Origin: Cytophagaceae bacterium
GTDB taxonomy: Bacteria > Bacteroidota > Bacteroidia > Cytophagales > Flexibacteraceae
Length of the DNA stretch: 50,703 bases
Reading direction: 5' to 3'
Assembly: GCA_027490155.1 (NCBI GenBank)
Contig: JAIXYP010000050.1
Coordinates: forward strand, 1 to 50,703
This document shows positions 17,797 to 25,360 of the stretch, piece after piece. Position 1 is the first letter of the stretch. The number at the start of each line of letters is the position of its first letter. The translations under genes were made by a program, and so were the position numbers. The notes under the pieces are model-generated. The model was not told the origin of the DNA and made no database searches. It saw nothing but the letters and a program-made list of their open reading frames with translations.

Positions 17797-18972
17797 CTAT
17801 TTGCGACCTGCTTTTGATAAGTCCTGTTCTTGCTGGAGCAAAACAAAGGCGCAATGACGCACATCAAACTGAATCGCGGCATCTTCACTACCCATTGTTT
17901 TTGCTTTGTTCCAGTCCTGACAAGACTCTGCAAAATTGCCTAGTCTGTGGTTGACATGGCCTCGGAGATAAAACAACTCCGCATCCGCTTGTGGCAACAC
18001 TGCACTTTTGCTCAGAGCTGTAAGTGCTTTAGGCATGTCACCTTCGATCATGGCACCATACCCTTGGGCAAATATGGCTTTATATAGCTCTGGGCTATTG
18101 GGCTTTGCAAAAAGTATAGCGGTATCCAGAAATGGATGGGCCTTTTGTGGTTGTTTGATGGCGAACACATAAAGCTCTGCCATCCGTAAATTGAGGTCAA
18201 CTTCGTGTTGTTTGAGTGAAATCGCAAACTCCAGATCACTGACGGCTAAGTCATAGTCCCCTTTTTTGGCATAACAATCTGCACGGAGGCTGTACGTTTG
18301 CCAGTCTGGTACATCTTGGTACTTGATCGCCTTTGTCAGAAAGCGAATGGAACCTGTATAGTCTGGCTCTTGGTCTACAAGGAAATCTTTAGCACCAGCG
18401 ACATAGGCATCTGCAAAGTAGGGGTCGGCCTCAAGAGCAGCCTCATAGTTTCCATTCCGCAAGAATTCAACAGCATTGGCATGTTGGTAGCTGGTATAAA
18501 ACCAATATAGCAACATCACAACGGAGGCCACGCCCCAAAACAAAACGACTACATAGTGGGCACGTTTATACCATTTGGGCTGTGGCTTAGCTTCCGAATC
18601 AGCCGGCCTAGTTGCGTAGGCCTGTTGCTCGGCCCTAGCACGCTGTTGGTTGGCGTGCGACCTTGCGTAACGACTGCTGGTGCCATAGATGTCACCGTGG
18701 GGTCCTGGTGCTGGCCTAGTTTGGCTAGAGGAAGCCTGAGTGCTAGATTTTTTAGTCGCATCATAAAACATCCGGAGATCATACATGTCTCGGGAGTATT
18801 TGTCACTCAAGACCTGATAGGCCTCTAAAATCTTCTTGAAGTGCTCCTCATGAAACTTGCTGCCCTGATTGCGGTCAGGGTGATATTTCATGGCTAGTTT
18901 CTTGTAAGCTGACTTGATTTCGTCAGCCGTGGCGTGCATCGTTAGCCCTAATGTTTGATAATGATTCTGCAC
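17797..18972 (-). CDS. Membrane J-domain protein with C-terminal TPR repeats
   Basis: Putative DnaJ-class co-chaperone anchored in the membrane. Residues 2-67 are a J domain with the invariant HPD at 31-33 (KYHPDRN). A Ser/Ala/Gln/Arg-rich linker (about 72-135) follows, then one membrane helix (about 140-161), then TPR-like helices to the end (for example DWQTYSLRADCYAKKGDYDLAVSDLEFAISL). With an N-in orientation the J domain is cytoplasmic and the TPRs periplasmic (inference). No ATG exists near the start; GTG at 18972 gives a normal J-domain beginning (MQNHYQTLGL), while the longest frame uses TTG at 18996. It lacks DnaJ zinc and substrate domains. Confidence 0.85.
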   Translation of the reverse strand: MQNHYQTLGLTMHATADEIKSAYKKLAMKYHPDRNQGSKFHEEHFKKILEAYQVLSDKYSRDMYDLRMFYDATKKSSTQASSSQTRPAPGPHGDIYGTSSRYARSHANQQRARAEQQAYATRPADSEAKPQPKWYKRAHYVVVLFWGVASVVMLLYWFYTSYQHANAVEFLRNGNYEAALEADPYFADAYVAGAKDFLVDQEPDYTGSIRFLTKAIKYQDVPDWQTYSLRADCYAKKGDYDLAVSDLEFAISLKQHEVDLNLRMAELYVFAIKQPQKAHPFLDTAILFAKPNSPELYKAIFAQGYGAMIEGDMPKALTALSKSAVLPQADAELFYLRGHVNHRLGNFAESCQDWNKAKTMGSEDAAIQFDVRHCAFVLLQQEQDLSKAGRK

Positions 18973-19009
18973 GCGCGGAAATGAAACAAAAAACAAGATT
19001 GGAGTCTGG

Positions 19010-19017
19010 CAAACCTA
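19010..19017 (-). promoter_or_regulatory. -7 box of the J-domain gene
   Basis: Minus strand reads TAGGTTTG, 38 bases before the GTG start at 18972. No clear -33 element. Confidence 0.45.
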
Positions 19018-19167
19018 GGATTGGCCTCTTAAAAATCAGATGGTACTTGGACCACGACCCTAAAATTACGAATTACAAATATGGTTGCAAATTCGGCAAT
19101 TGGCATCCTAAACCTGATGGTTAAGGACTGGAATACCAAGTCCCCAATATCTAACGAGGAAAAGGGC

Positions 19168-20829
19168 TTAATCGTTTACAGCCAATAATAGTTCCTGCGC
19201 TGACTCTAGCGCTGAGGTAGAGGTAGTGCTACCGCTCATCATTTGGGCTAGCTCTGCAACCCGTTGCTGATGATCCAGTCGTTTGATGCTGCTGACAGTT
19301 TTTTGGCTAGAGTGATCCTTGTAAACATAGAGGTGGACATTGCCCTGTGCTGCCATCTGGGGCAGGTGGGTGATGACCATCATTTGGTGTTTGGCTGACA
19401 TCTGTTTGACCATCTTGCCGACTTGGAGGGCAACTTCACCAGAAATACCAGTGTCGATTTCGTCAAAAATGATGGTAGGCAGCTGAGTGTGCTGAGCCAA
19501 CAGATACTTGATGCACAACATCAAACGGCTGAATTCGCCTCCACTAGCCACCTGGCTGATCTCTCGTGGGGCTGTGCCTTTGTTGGCCGTGAACAGAATC
19601 TTGGCGCCATCGATCCCGAGCAAGGTAGGTTTGGTACGAAGTAGTTCCACTTTGACCGATGCTTGGCTGAGGGCAACTGCTGCGAGAGAATCAGCCAATT
19701 GTTTTTCAAAGCCCGGAATGGTGTCCTTACGTGCTTCTGACAGTTGGGTTGCTGTTTTCATCATGTTCCCTTCGGCTGCTTTGGCAAGCTCAGCTGCTTC
19801 AGCCAACATGATATCTTGATTTTCGGTGATTGCGACCTTACGTTTTAGGTCATCCCGTAAGGCGATAAGCTCATCAACCGAAGCGACAAGGTGTTTCTTC
19901 TGGAGCGAGGCCAAAGTCATCAATCGCTCATTGAGCAGATCTTGCCGTTTGGGGTCAGGTTCTACTTGTTGTAATAGGGTCTCTAGCTCAGCCGCTAAAT
20001 CCCTCACTTCGGGTAATAGTGTTGATAATCTTTCGGCAAGCTCGGCAGCTTTAGGCATCATGCTGGCCACCTTTTCAGTGGACTGAATGGCAGATTTTAG
20101 TAGTTGCACCACAGTCACCTCTCCATTGTCAAGGGCGGTGAGGGCGGTGTCTAGCCGCTGAGTGAGTTCCTCGGCATTGTCCAAGACAGATAGTTCTTGT
20201 TCTGCTTCACGGTCCTCCCCACCGACCAAATTGGCATTCACCAACTGATCCAGCTGGAACTTATTGTAGTCGAGTGAGGCCTTCTCCCTCTCTACGGTAG
20301 CTTTGACATCCTCAAAAGCATGCTGTGCTGCTAGCCATTGCCGATAATCAGACTGGTATTTAGTCAAAAGAGCGGTGTTACCAGCTAGTTTGTCCAGTAT
20401 GGATAGTTGGTATTGGGCTGACCCTAGTTGCAAACTATCATGCTGTGAGTGGATATCCAGCAAATAGACTCCAATGGCCTTTAGGACATCTAGAGTTGCA
20501 GGGCTATCGTTGATAAAGGCTCTGCTTTTGCCACTAGGTGCTATTTCGCGCCGGATCAAGGTATCAGCATCGTAGTCAAAGCCATTTTCTTCAAAGAAAG
20601 CCTCCAGTCCAAGATCGGTCACATCAAAAACACCTTCGACAACGCATTTCTGCGTCGGATCCCAAAGGGATTTTCCGTCTGCCCTCGCACCAGTTAGCAA
20701 GCCAATGGCACCCAACATGATTGACTTGCCCGCGCCAGTTTCGCCCGTAACGATGCTCAAACCGGCATCAAGAGGAAGCTCCAGATGTTCGATGAGTGCA
20801 TAGTTCTTGATTAGTAGGTGGCGTAACAT
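19168..20829 (-). CDS. recN: DNA repair protein RecN
   Basis: SMC-like ATPase for double-strand-break repair. Walker A GETGAGKSIML at residues 29-39, two long coiled-coil arms in the middle, ABC signature ASGGEFSRLML, and Walker B TIIFDEIDTGISG, with the RecN-specific MVITHLPQMAAQG after it. The 553-residue length is typical. It follows lysA on the same strand after 61 bases without a recognisable promoter or terminator, so the two may be cotranscribed. No SOS-box-like site was recognised. Confidence 0.97.
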   Translation of the reverse strand: MLRHLLIKNYALIEHLELPLDAGLSIVTGETGAGKSIMLGAIGLLTGARADGKSLWDPTQKCVVEGVFDVTDLGLEAFFEENGFDYDADTLIRREIAPSGKSRAFINDSPATLDVLKAIGVYLLDIHSQHDSLQLGSAQYQLSILDKLAGNTALLTKYQSDYRQWLAAQHAFEDVKATVEREKASLDYNKFQLDQLVNANLVGGEDREAEQELSVLDNAEELTQRLDTALTALDNGEVTVVQLLKSAIQSTEKVASMMPKAAELAERLSTLLPEVRDLAAELETLLQQVEPDPKRQDLLNERLMTLASLQKKHLVASVDELIALRDDLKRKVAITENQDIMLAEAAELAKAAEGNMMKTATQLSEARKDTIPGFEKQLADSLAAVALSQASVKVELLRTKPTLLGIDGAKILFTANKGTAPREISQVASGGEFSRLMLCIKYLLAQHTQLPTIIFDEIDTGISGEVALQVGKMVKQMSAKHQMMVITHLPQMAAQGNVHLYVYKDHSSQKTVSSIKRLDHQQRVAELAQMMSGSTTSTSALESAQELLLAVND

Positions 20830-20890
20830 AAGTCGGTGTAGGAGAAAAACGTTGGGCTTTTGGTCTGGGCTGGTTGGGATTGCCTTGATC

Positions 20891-22156
20891 CTAGGCCTCC
20901 ATTACTTCAAGTTTTGTTTTATCGATGGGCTCAAAGTCCAATTGAGTGGCCAATAAGTCGGCCAAGACCTCACGGCGCCTAATTAGGTGTGGTTGACCTT
21001 GATAGATTAGAATCTCGGCAGGCTTTAGACGGCTATTATAGTTGCTGGACATGCTAAAACCATAGGCCCCAGCATTTAATATGCCAATAATGTCCCCTTC
21101 GCGCACTTCGTTGAGTTTGCGATCTGATCCAAAGGTATCAGTCTCGCAGATGTAGCCTACAATGCTATAGATTCGCTGAACAGCTTCAGGGTTACTCAGG
21201 TTGACAATGGTGTGGTAAGCATCATACATCATAGGGCGAATCAGGTGGTTAAGGCCTGTGTCGATACCGACAAAAACCGTCGACGGTGTGGTCTTTACAA
21301 CATTGGTTTTGCCAAGCAACACACCAGACTCGCTTACCAAAAACTTGCCAGGCTCAAACCAAATTTCCAGCTCACGGCCATAGTCTCGGCAGAAGGCCTG
21401 GAAGACCTGCACCATCTTTTGCCCTAGTTCCTCAGTATCGGTAACGATGTCACCCTCTTTGTAGGCAACCTTGAAACCGGAACCAAAGTCCAGAAACTGG
21501 AGGTTACGAAAATTGCTGGCAGCCTCGAATATTAACTCAGCCCCTTGAAGGAAAACATCTGAGTTGAGGAAATCGGAACCCGTATGGACATGAAGGCCAG
21601 TGATCTGGAGGTCGTAGTTCTGGACTACTTTCAGGATGTGGCGCATTTGCAAGATCGATATGCCAAACTTGCTATCTATATGACCTGTCTGGATTTTGGC
21701 ATTGCCACCAGCGACGATGTGCGGATTAAGCCTAATACAGCATGGAACGCTATTGCCAAATCGTTGGCCGAATTGCTCTAGGAAAGCAATGCTATCAATG
21801 TTGACCACAAGGCCCATCGAGACTGCTTGTTCGATCTCGGTAAAGGCAACACAATTGGGTGTGAATAAAATTTGATCAGCAGGGACTCCGGCCAAAAGGC
21901 CCAATTCAGCTTCCTGGATCGAAACGGCATCGAGGCCTGCACCCTGTGCATGAAGCAACTTGATGATCGCGAGGTTGTTGAGGGCTTTGGTTGCATACTT
22001 TAGCTTGACCTTAAGGGGAGCAAATGCGTTATACAATGTCTGGTACTGGCTGACGATCTTGTCAGCATCATATACGTAAAGCGGCGTACCATACTGAGCA
22101 GCAAGATCTGTCAAGACCTGCCCCTGGATTTGCCATTGGCCCTCAATGAAATTCAT
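20891..22156 (-). CDS. lysA: Diaminopimelate decarboxylase
   Basis: PLP enzyme that makes L-lysine from meso-diaminopimelate. Alanine-racemase-like barrel with the PLP lysine in KLKYATKAL (about residue 54), HIDSKFGI, the glycine-rich phosphate-binding stretch FLDFGSGFKV, and the C-terminal active-site segment GYICETDTFGSDRKL followed by LNAGAYGFSMSSNYNSRLKPAEIL. Length 421 is normal. A -7 box is at 22222-22229, and recN follows downstream. Confidence 0.95.
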   Translation of the reverse strand: MNFIEGQWQIQGQVLTDLAAQYGTPLYVYDADKIVSQYQTLYNAFAPLKVKLKYATKALNNLAIIKLLHAQGAGLDAVSIQEAELGLLAGVPADQILFTPNCVAFTEIEQAVSMGLVVNIDSIAFLEQFGQRFGNSVPCCIRLNPHIVAGGNAKIQTGHIDSKFGISILQMRHILKVVQNYDLQITGLHVHTGSDFLNSDVFLQGAELIFEAASNFRNLQFLDFGSGFKVAYKEGDIVTDTEELGQKMVQVFQAFCRDYGRELEIWFEPGKFLVSESGVLLGKTNVVKTTPSTVFVGIDTGLNHLIRPMMYDAYHTIVNLSNPEAVQRIYSIVGYICETDTFGSDRKLNEVREGDIIGILNAGAYGFSMSSNYNSRLKPAEILIYQGQPHLIRRREVLADLLATQLDFEPIDKTKLEVMEA

Positions 22157-22221
22157 AGTTCGAAGCGTTCGGATATAATGGCTATGCGGCTGTAATCAGC
22201 CTAACCACCTTGATTAAGCTA

Positions 22222-22229
22222 CAAATATA
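22222..22229 (-). promoter_or_regulatory. -7 box of lysA(-recN)
   Basis: Minus strand reads TATATTTG, 66 bases before the lysA ATG. The -33 region is weak. Confidence 0.45.
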
Positions 22230-22307
22230 GCCCCCCAATAAACTTCAGGATTAACAAATATGGGATCGAAGACCTCGTAGTATATGCTTATGGCCCAATT
22301 CAGCCCC

Positions 22308-22315
22308 TATATTTG
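22308..22315 (+). promoter_or_regulatory. -7 box of upp
   Basis: TATATTTG on the plus strand, 87 bases before the upp ATG. The lysA and upp -7 boxes face outward in the same 245-base intergenic region. Confidence 0.45.
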
Positions 22316-22401
22316 ACCTTTGAAGGTCCAATTTCGAAACAAGTTTGGGCTCATAATTTCAATTCCAGTTCACCAAATTCATAGCTGATTTTCAACGCAT
22401 T

Positions 22402-23046
22402 ATGTACATCCTGGCCCAACAAGATCATATTGGTGGTACCTACCTCGCAGAACTCCGTGACCTGCAGGTGCAACAAGATAGGATGAGGTTCAGGCACAAT
22501 CTTGAACGCCTAGGTATGGCCCTAGGTATGGAGGTCAGCAAAACGCTAGACTATCACCAAGTGGCGGTTCAGACACCCTTAGGCACCAAACAAGTCCGCA
22601 CCTTGGTTAGTCAACCTGTCTTAGTGACTGTGATGCGCGCCAGCCTGCCTTTATACCAAGGATTTCTTCAGGTATTTGACAAGGCAGACACCGCCTTTAT
22701 TGGGGCTTATCGAGGGGCACATAAGGCTGATAACAGCTTTGACATTGCGCTTGATTACATTGCCAGCCCTTCGCTTGAAGGTCGTGTCCTGATCCTACTT
22801 GACCCTATGATCGCTACAGGAAAGTCATTGGTGCAATCATACCAATCCTTGTTACAGTATGGTAAACCAAGCCGTGTAGTTGTGGTGGCTGCCATAGCCG
22901 CCCAAGCTGGCCTTGATTACCTCAGGCAACACCTGCCAGAAGCAGCGCTTTGGGTCGGTGATGTCGATGCAGACCTTAATGACCACTCCTATATCATCCC
23001 TGGCCTTGGCGATGCAGGTGACCTATCATTTGGGCCAAAGCTTTAA
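22402..23046 (+). CDS. upp: Uracil phosphoribosyltransferase
   Basis: Converts uracil and PRPP to UMP in pyrimidine salvage. PRPP-binding loop LLDPMIATGKSL and the uracil-binding C-terminal motif IIPGLGDAGDLSFG are both present. The length of 214 is normal. The loop reads IATGKS where many homologues have LATGGS. It starts at ATG 22402 and is followed by the tRNA-Leu gene on the same strand, which has its own promoter. No pyrimidine operon genes are adjacent. Confidence 0.95.
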   Translation: MYILAQQDHIGGTYLAELRDLQVQQDRMRFRHNLERLGMALGMEVSKTLDYHQVAVQTPLGTKQVRTLVSQPVLVTVMRASLPLYQGFLQVFDKADTAFIGAYRGAHKADNSFDIALDYIASPSLEGRVLILLDPMIATGKSLVQSYQSLLQYGKPSRVVVVAAIAAQAGLDYLRQHLPEAALWVGDVDADLNDHSYIIPGLGDAGDLSFGPKL

Positions 23047-23136
23047 TTGTTTGTCCATTCACTTGTGACTCCTATTTCAACTAGGCGGTTTAGAAGGATC
23101 AGAAAAACTTTTTTCTGGCAAAAAAAGCCAACCCCC

Positions 23137-23166
23137 TTGTTTTAACGCTACAAACCTCTACTTTTG
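23137..23166 (+). promoter_or_regulatory. Promoter of tRNA-Leu
   Basis: TTG (23137-23139), 19 bases, TACTTTTG (23159-23166), matching the Bacteroidota consensus with exact spacing. The tRNA 5' end is 24 bases further on. Confidence 0.7.
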
Positions 23167-23189
23167 CAATCCTTTCAACAGAAAGAAAG

Positions 23190-23273
23190 GCCCAGATGGC
23201 GGAATTGGTAGACGCGCTGGTCTCAAACACCTGTGCCTTCACTGGCATGCCGGTTCGACCCCGGCTCTGGGTA
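23190..23273 (+). tRNA. tRNA-Leu(CAA)
   Basis: Class II cloverleaf. Acceptor GCCCAGA (23190-23196) pairs with TCTGGGT (23266-23272, first pair G-U), and A23273 is the discriminator. D stem GCG/CGC (23199-23201/23213-23215). Anticodon loop CTCAAAC at 23222-23228, anticodon CAA at 23224-23226 (reads UUG). The anticodon stem has one T-T mismatch. Long variable arm TGCC/GGCA (23234-23247). T arm GCCGG-TTCGACC-CCGGC (23249-23265). CCA is not encoded. Confidence 0.95.
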
Positions 23274-23280
23274 CTACCCA

Positions 23281-23315
23281 AAAAATCCTGACTCACAAGG
23301 TCAGGATTTTTGTTT
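23281..23315 (+). terminator. Terminator of tRNA-Leu
   Basis: Perfect 12-bp stem AAAAATCCTGAC (23281-23292) / GTCAGGATTTTT (23300-23311), 7-base loop, followed by GTTTT. It begins 8 bases after the tRNA. Confidence 0.9.
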
Positions 23316-23543
23316 TATAGTCTTTGGATTATAGAATAGGTGGGTAGTAAGAGTACTGACGCCTATAATCTGAACCGTAGATTTTAGAGGCAATAGCTGA
23401 TAACAAACAAATAGACCACATAGGCAATAATTAATCAAGCCCACCATTGGACAACACGAGGTTGTACAAAGATGCGCTTGAAAATCTTTCAGGTTAACCA
23501 CGGACCAGACAACAGGATAGCTGATGAAGCCCAATTCGGTGGC

Positions 23544-24359
23544 TTACTTAAGTTTGTTAGCTACTTGGGTTTGCAACGTTTTGGCCTCAGTCAGCTTGTC
23601 GTTGAACTCTTTACGCTCGTTGTTGTCGTCCGAGAAGCCACCTAGGCCCCCAGGAATATTGCCAAGGTGATCAACCGCCTTTTGGTATTGCTCAGCAGCA
23701 ATTTTGTATTGGGCTTTTTTCTTCCTACCGTTTACAAATCCGCTCAACTCATCGCCAGCAGCTTCTGCTTGCTTGCCAGCATCGATGAATGCCTGACCTT
23801 TATCAAGGAAGGCTTTGCGTTGGGTTTCTCGCAGGGTGACATTAAGGGCGGTATTTTCGCCTTTAGTTTCGCCAATTTCATTTTCCTTTTGCTGGATAGT
23901 TTGGTTTTGGGTCTCAACTGTGCTGTTGAGTTCTGCTACCTTAACTTCCAGTTGGGTTACTGACTCTCTCGCTTCGGTGAGCTGAACTTTTAGGTTAGCT
24001 ACCACTTTGCGTAAGGCGGACACTTTCTTGTTAGACTTAGACAACTTACCGTCCAACTCTGTTAGACGTTTGTCGCTAGCTTCGAATTTCTGTTGGATCA
24101 GGGTAGTTATCTCAGAAATGCGTAGCGTGTCATTCTTCGATTTGGCAGCCGCAAACTCTGTTTTGAGGGCGTCAATCTGTTCGAACGAGGCCATGACGCT
24201 GTCCATGCTCGCCATGCTGGTTGCCAACTGCTGGGATGTTTCAGTCTGTTGCTTGTTGAGGGCAACCACTTCTTCTTCGCATGGGCAAGGTTCCTTGGTG
24301 CAGCTGGACAAAGCCACTAGCATACTCAGAATGAGAACTGATAATTGGATGGTTTTCAT
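23544..24359 (-). CDS. Coiled-coil lipoprotein
   Basis: Exported lipoprotein of unknown function. Residues 1-20 are a lipoprotein signal with lipobox LSSC (Cys20), followed by TKEPCPCEEE. Most of the mature chain up to about residue 170 is a long charged coiled coil with heptad-like Leu/Val spacing (LTELDGKLSKSNKKVSALRK and onward). The C-terminal third is helical with Gly-rich GNIPGGLGGFSDD. It resembles generic Bacteroidota coiled-coil lipoproteins. No promoter box was found, but a 12-bp palindrome lies 65 bases upstream. Confidence 0.8.
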   Translation of the reverse strand: MKTIQLSVLILSMLVALSSCTKEPCPCEEEVVALNKQQTETSQQLATSMASMDSVMASFEQIDALKTEFAAAKSKNDTLRISEITTLIQQKFEASDKRLTELDGKLSKSNKKVSALRKVVANLKVQLTEARESVTQLEVKVAELNSTVETQNQTIQQKENEIGETKGENTALNVTLRETQRKAFLDKGQAFIDAGKQAEAAGDELSGFVNGRKKKAQYKIAAEQYQKAVDHLGNIPGGLGGFSDDNNERKEFNDKLTEAKTLQTQVANKLK

Positions 24360-24424
24360 GTGTTAATGGATAGTGGGCCTTAATAAAAAAGTGGAAGATA
24401 TCAAATAGCCAACCTGATTAATTA

Positions 24425-24436
24425 CAAGTGCACTTG
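24425..24436. promoter_or_regulatory. 12-bp palindrome upstream of the coiled-coil lipoprotein
   Basis: CAAGTGCACTTG is a perfect palindrome in the 155-base gap between truA and the lipoprotein gene, 65 bases before the lipoprotein start. It may be an operator; no -7 box was seen next to it. Confidence 0.3.
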
Positions 24437-24514
24437 CAATAATGTTGCCAATATCGGTAATCAATCAAAATGAGACAAGGTCCGACCAGCTAGATTTGGG
24501 TATATCATTGACAA

Positions 24515-25279
24515 TCAGTACCCTATATCTGTCAAATAAAGTCCGTAAGGGGGCGCAGCGCTACCTGCTAGGCCTCGATCATTGCTGGTCAACACCTGCC
24601 CGAACTCATCCAATGTCATCTTATGTAGTCCTACCTCGACCAAAGTACCAACTACAGCACGCACCATACCCCTCAGAAATCGATTGGCCTTGATGTCAAA
24701 CACATAGCTACCTTCTCTGGGAGAGTCTGGCCGCCATTGAGCTAACGAAATGGTACACCTAAAGTTGTTGACCTCGGTATGGACCTTGCTAAAACACTCA
24801 AAATCAGTATGTTTCAGCAGCATGGAGGCTGCCTGATTCATAAGGGTAAAGTCTAATGGGCGAGGCATAAACCAACTTGCATGATCCAGAAATGGGGATT
24901 TGTGCTGATGTAAGTGGTATTGATAAGCCCTATATACAGCTTTGTACCGCGCATGAAAGTCATCTGCTGCCCGCCAAACACACTGAATTGCAATAGCCCT
25001 CGGCAAAACTGAGTTGAGCTTGAACACAAACTTATGGTCAACAATCAAGTCAGAAAGGATCTGCCCATGCTCATTGGTCTCAGGAAGCTCAAAGTGTACT
25101 ACCTGCATCCGGGCATGGACGCCAGCATCGGTCCTGCCAGCTGCTACCACCTCTATTGGGAGGCGTAACAATGTTTGCAAGGCCTCCTCCAAAACCTGCT
25201 GGACCCCTACCCCATTGGGCTGTCGTTGCCAACCGACATAATTGGTGCCTGCATAGCTAAGCTGTAATCCGTACCTCAT
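24515..25279 (-). CDS. truA: tRNA pseudouridine(38-40) synthase TruA
   Basis: Isomerises uridines in the anticodon stem-loop of tRNAs. N-terminal LSYAGTNYVGWQRQPN and the catalytic motif AAGRTDAGVHA (nucleophile Asp at about residue 52) are diagnostic; the C-terminal FLRGMVRAVVGTLVEVG is the conserved last motif. Length 254 is normal. It lies downstream of the giant repeat-protein gene, separated by a terminator at 25307-25340. Confidence 0.96.
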   Translation of the reverse strand: MRYGLQLSYAGTNYVGWQRQPNGVGVQQVLEEALQTLLRLPIEVVAAGRTDAGVHARMQVVHFELPETNEHGQILSDLIVDHKFVFKLNSVLPRAIAIQCVWRAADDFHARYKAVYRAYQYHLHQHKSPFLDHASWFMPRPLDFTLMNQAASMLLKHTDFECFSKVHTEVNNFRCTISLAQWRPDSPREGSYVFDIKANRFLRGMVRAVVGTLVEVGLHKMTLDEFGQVLTSNDRGLAGSAAPPYGLYLTDIGY

Positions 25280-25306
25280 GGTGCAAAATTGTCACTGGCT
25301 AAGGCC

Positions 25307-25340
25307 AAAAAAAAGGGACTGATGGATATCAGCCCCTTTT
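25307..25340 (-). terminator. Terminator of the giant repeat-protein gene
   Basis: On the minus strand a stem of AAAAGGG/CCCTTTT (25334-25340 with 25311-25317) is extended by CTGAT/ATCAG after one A-C mismatch, with loop GGAT, followed by a run of eight T. Confidence 0.85.
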
Positions 25341-25360
25341 GATTAAAAAAACTTGATTTG

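Noticed and set aside
23301-23534. 77-residue frame on the minus strand after the tRNA
   Set aside because: It overlaps the tRNA terminator, has many Cys and hydrophobics without a pattern, and has no promoter; judged chance. The rest of 23316-23543 shows nothing.
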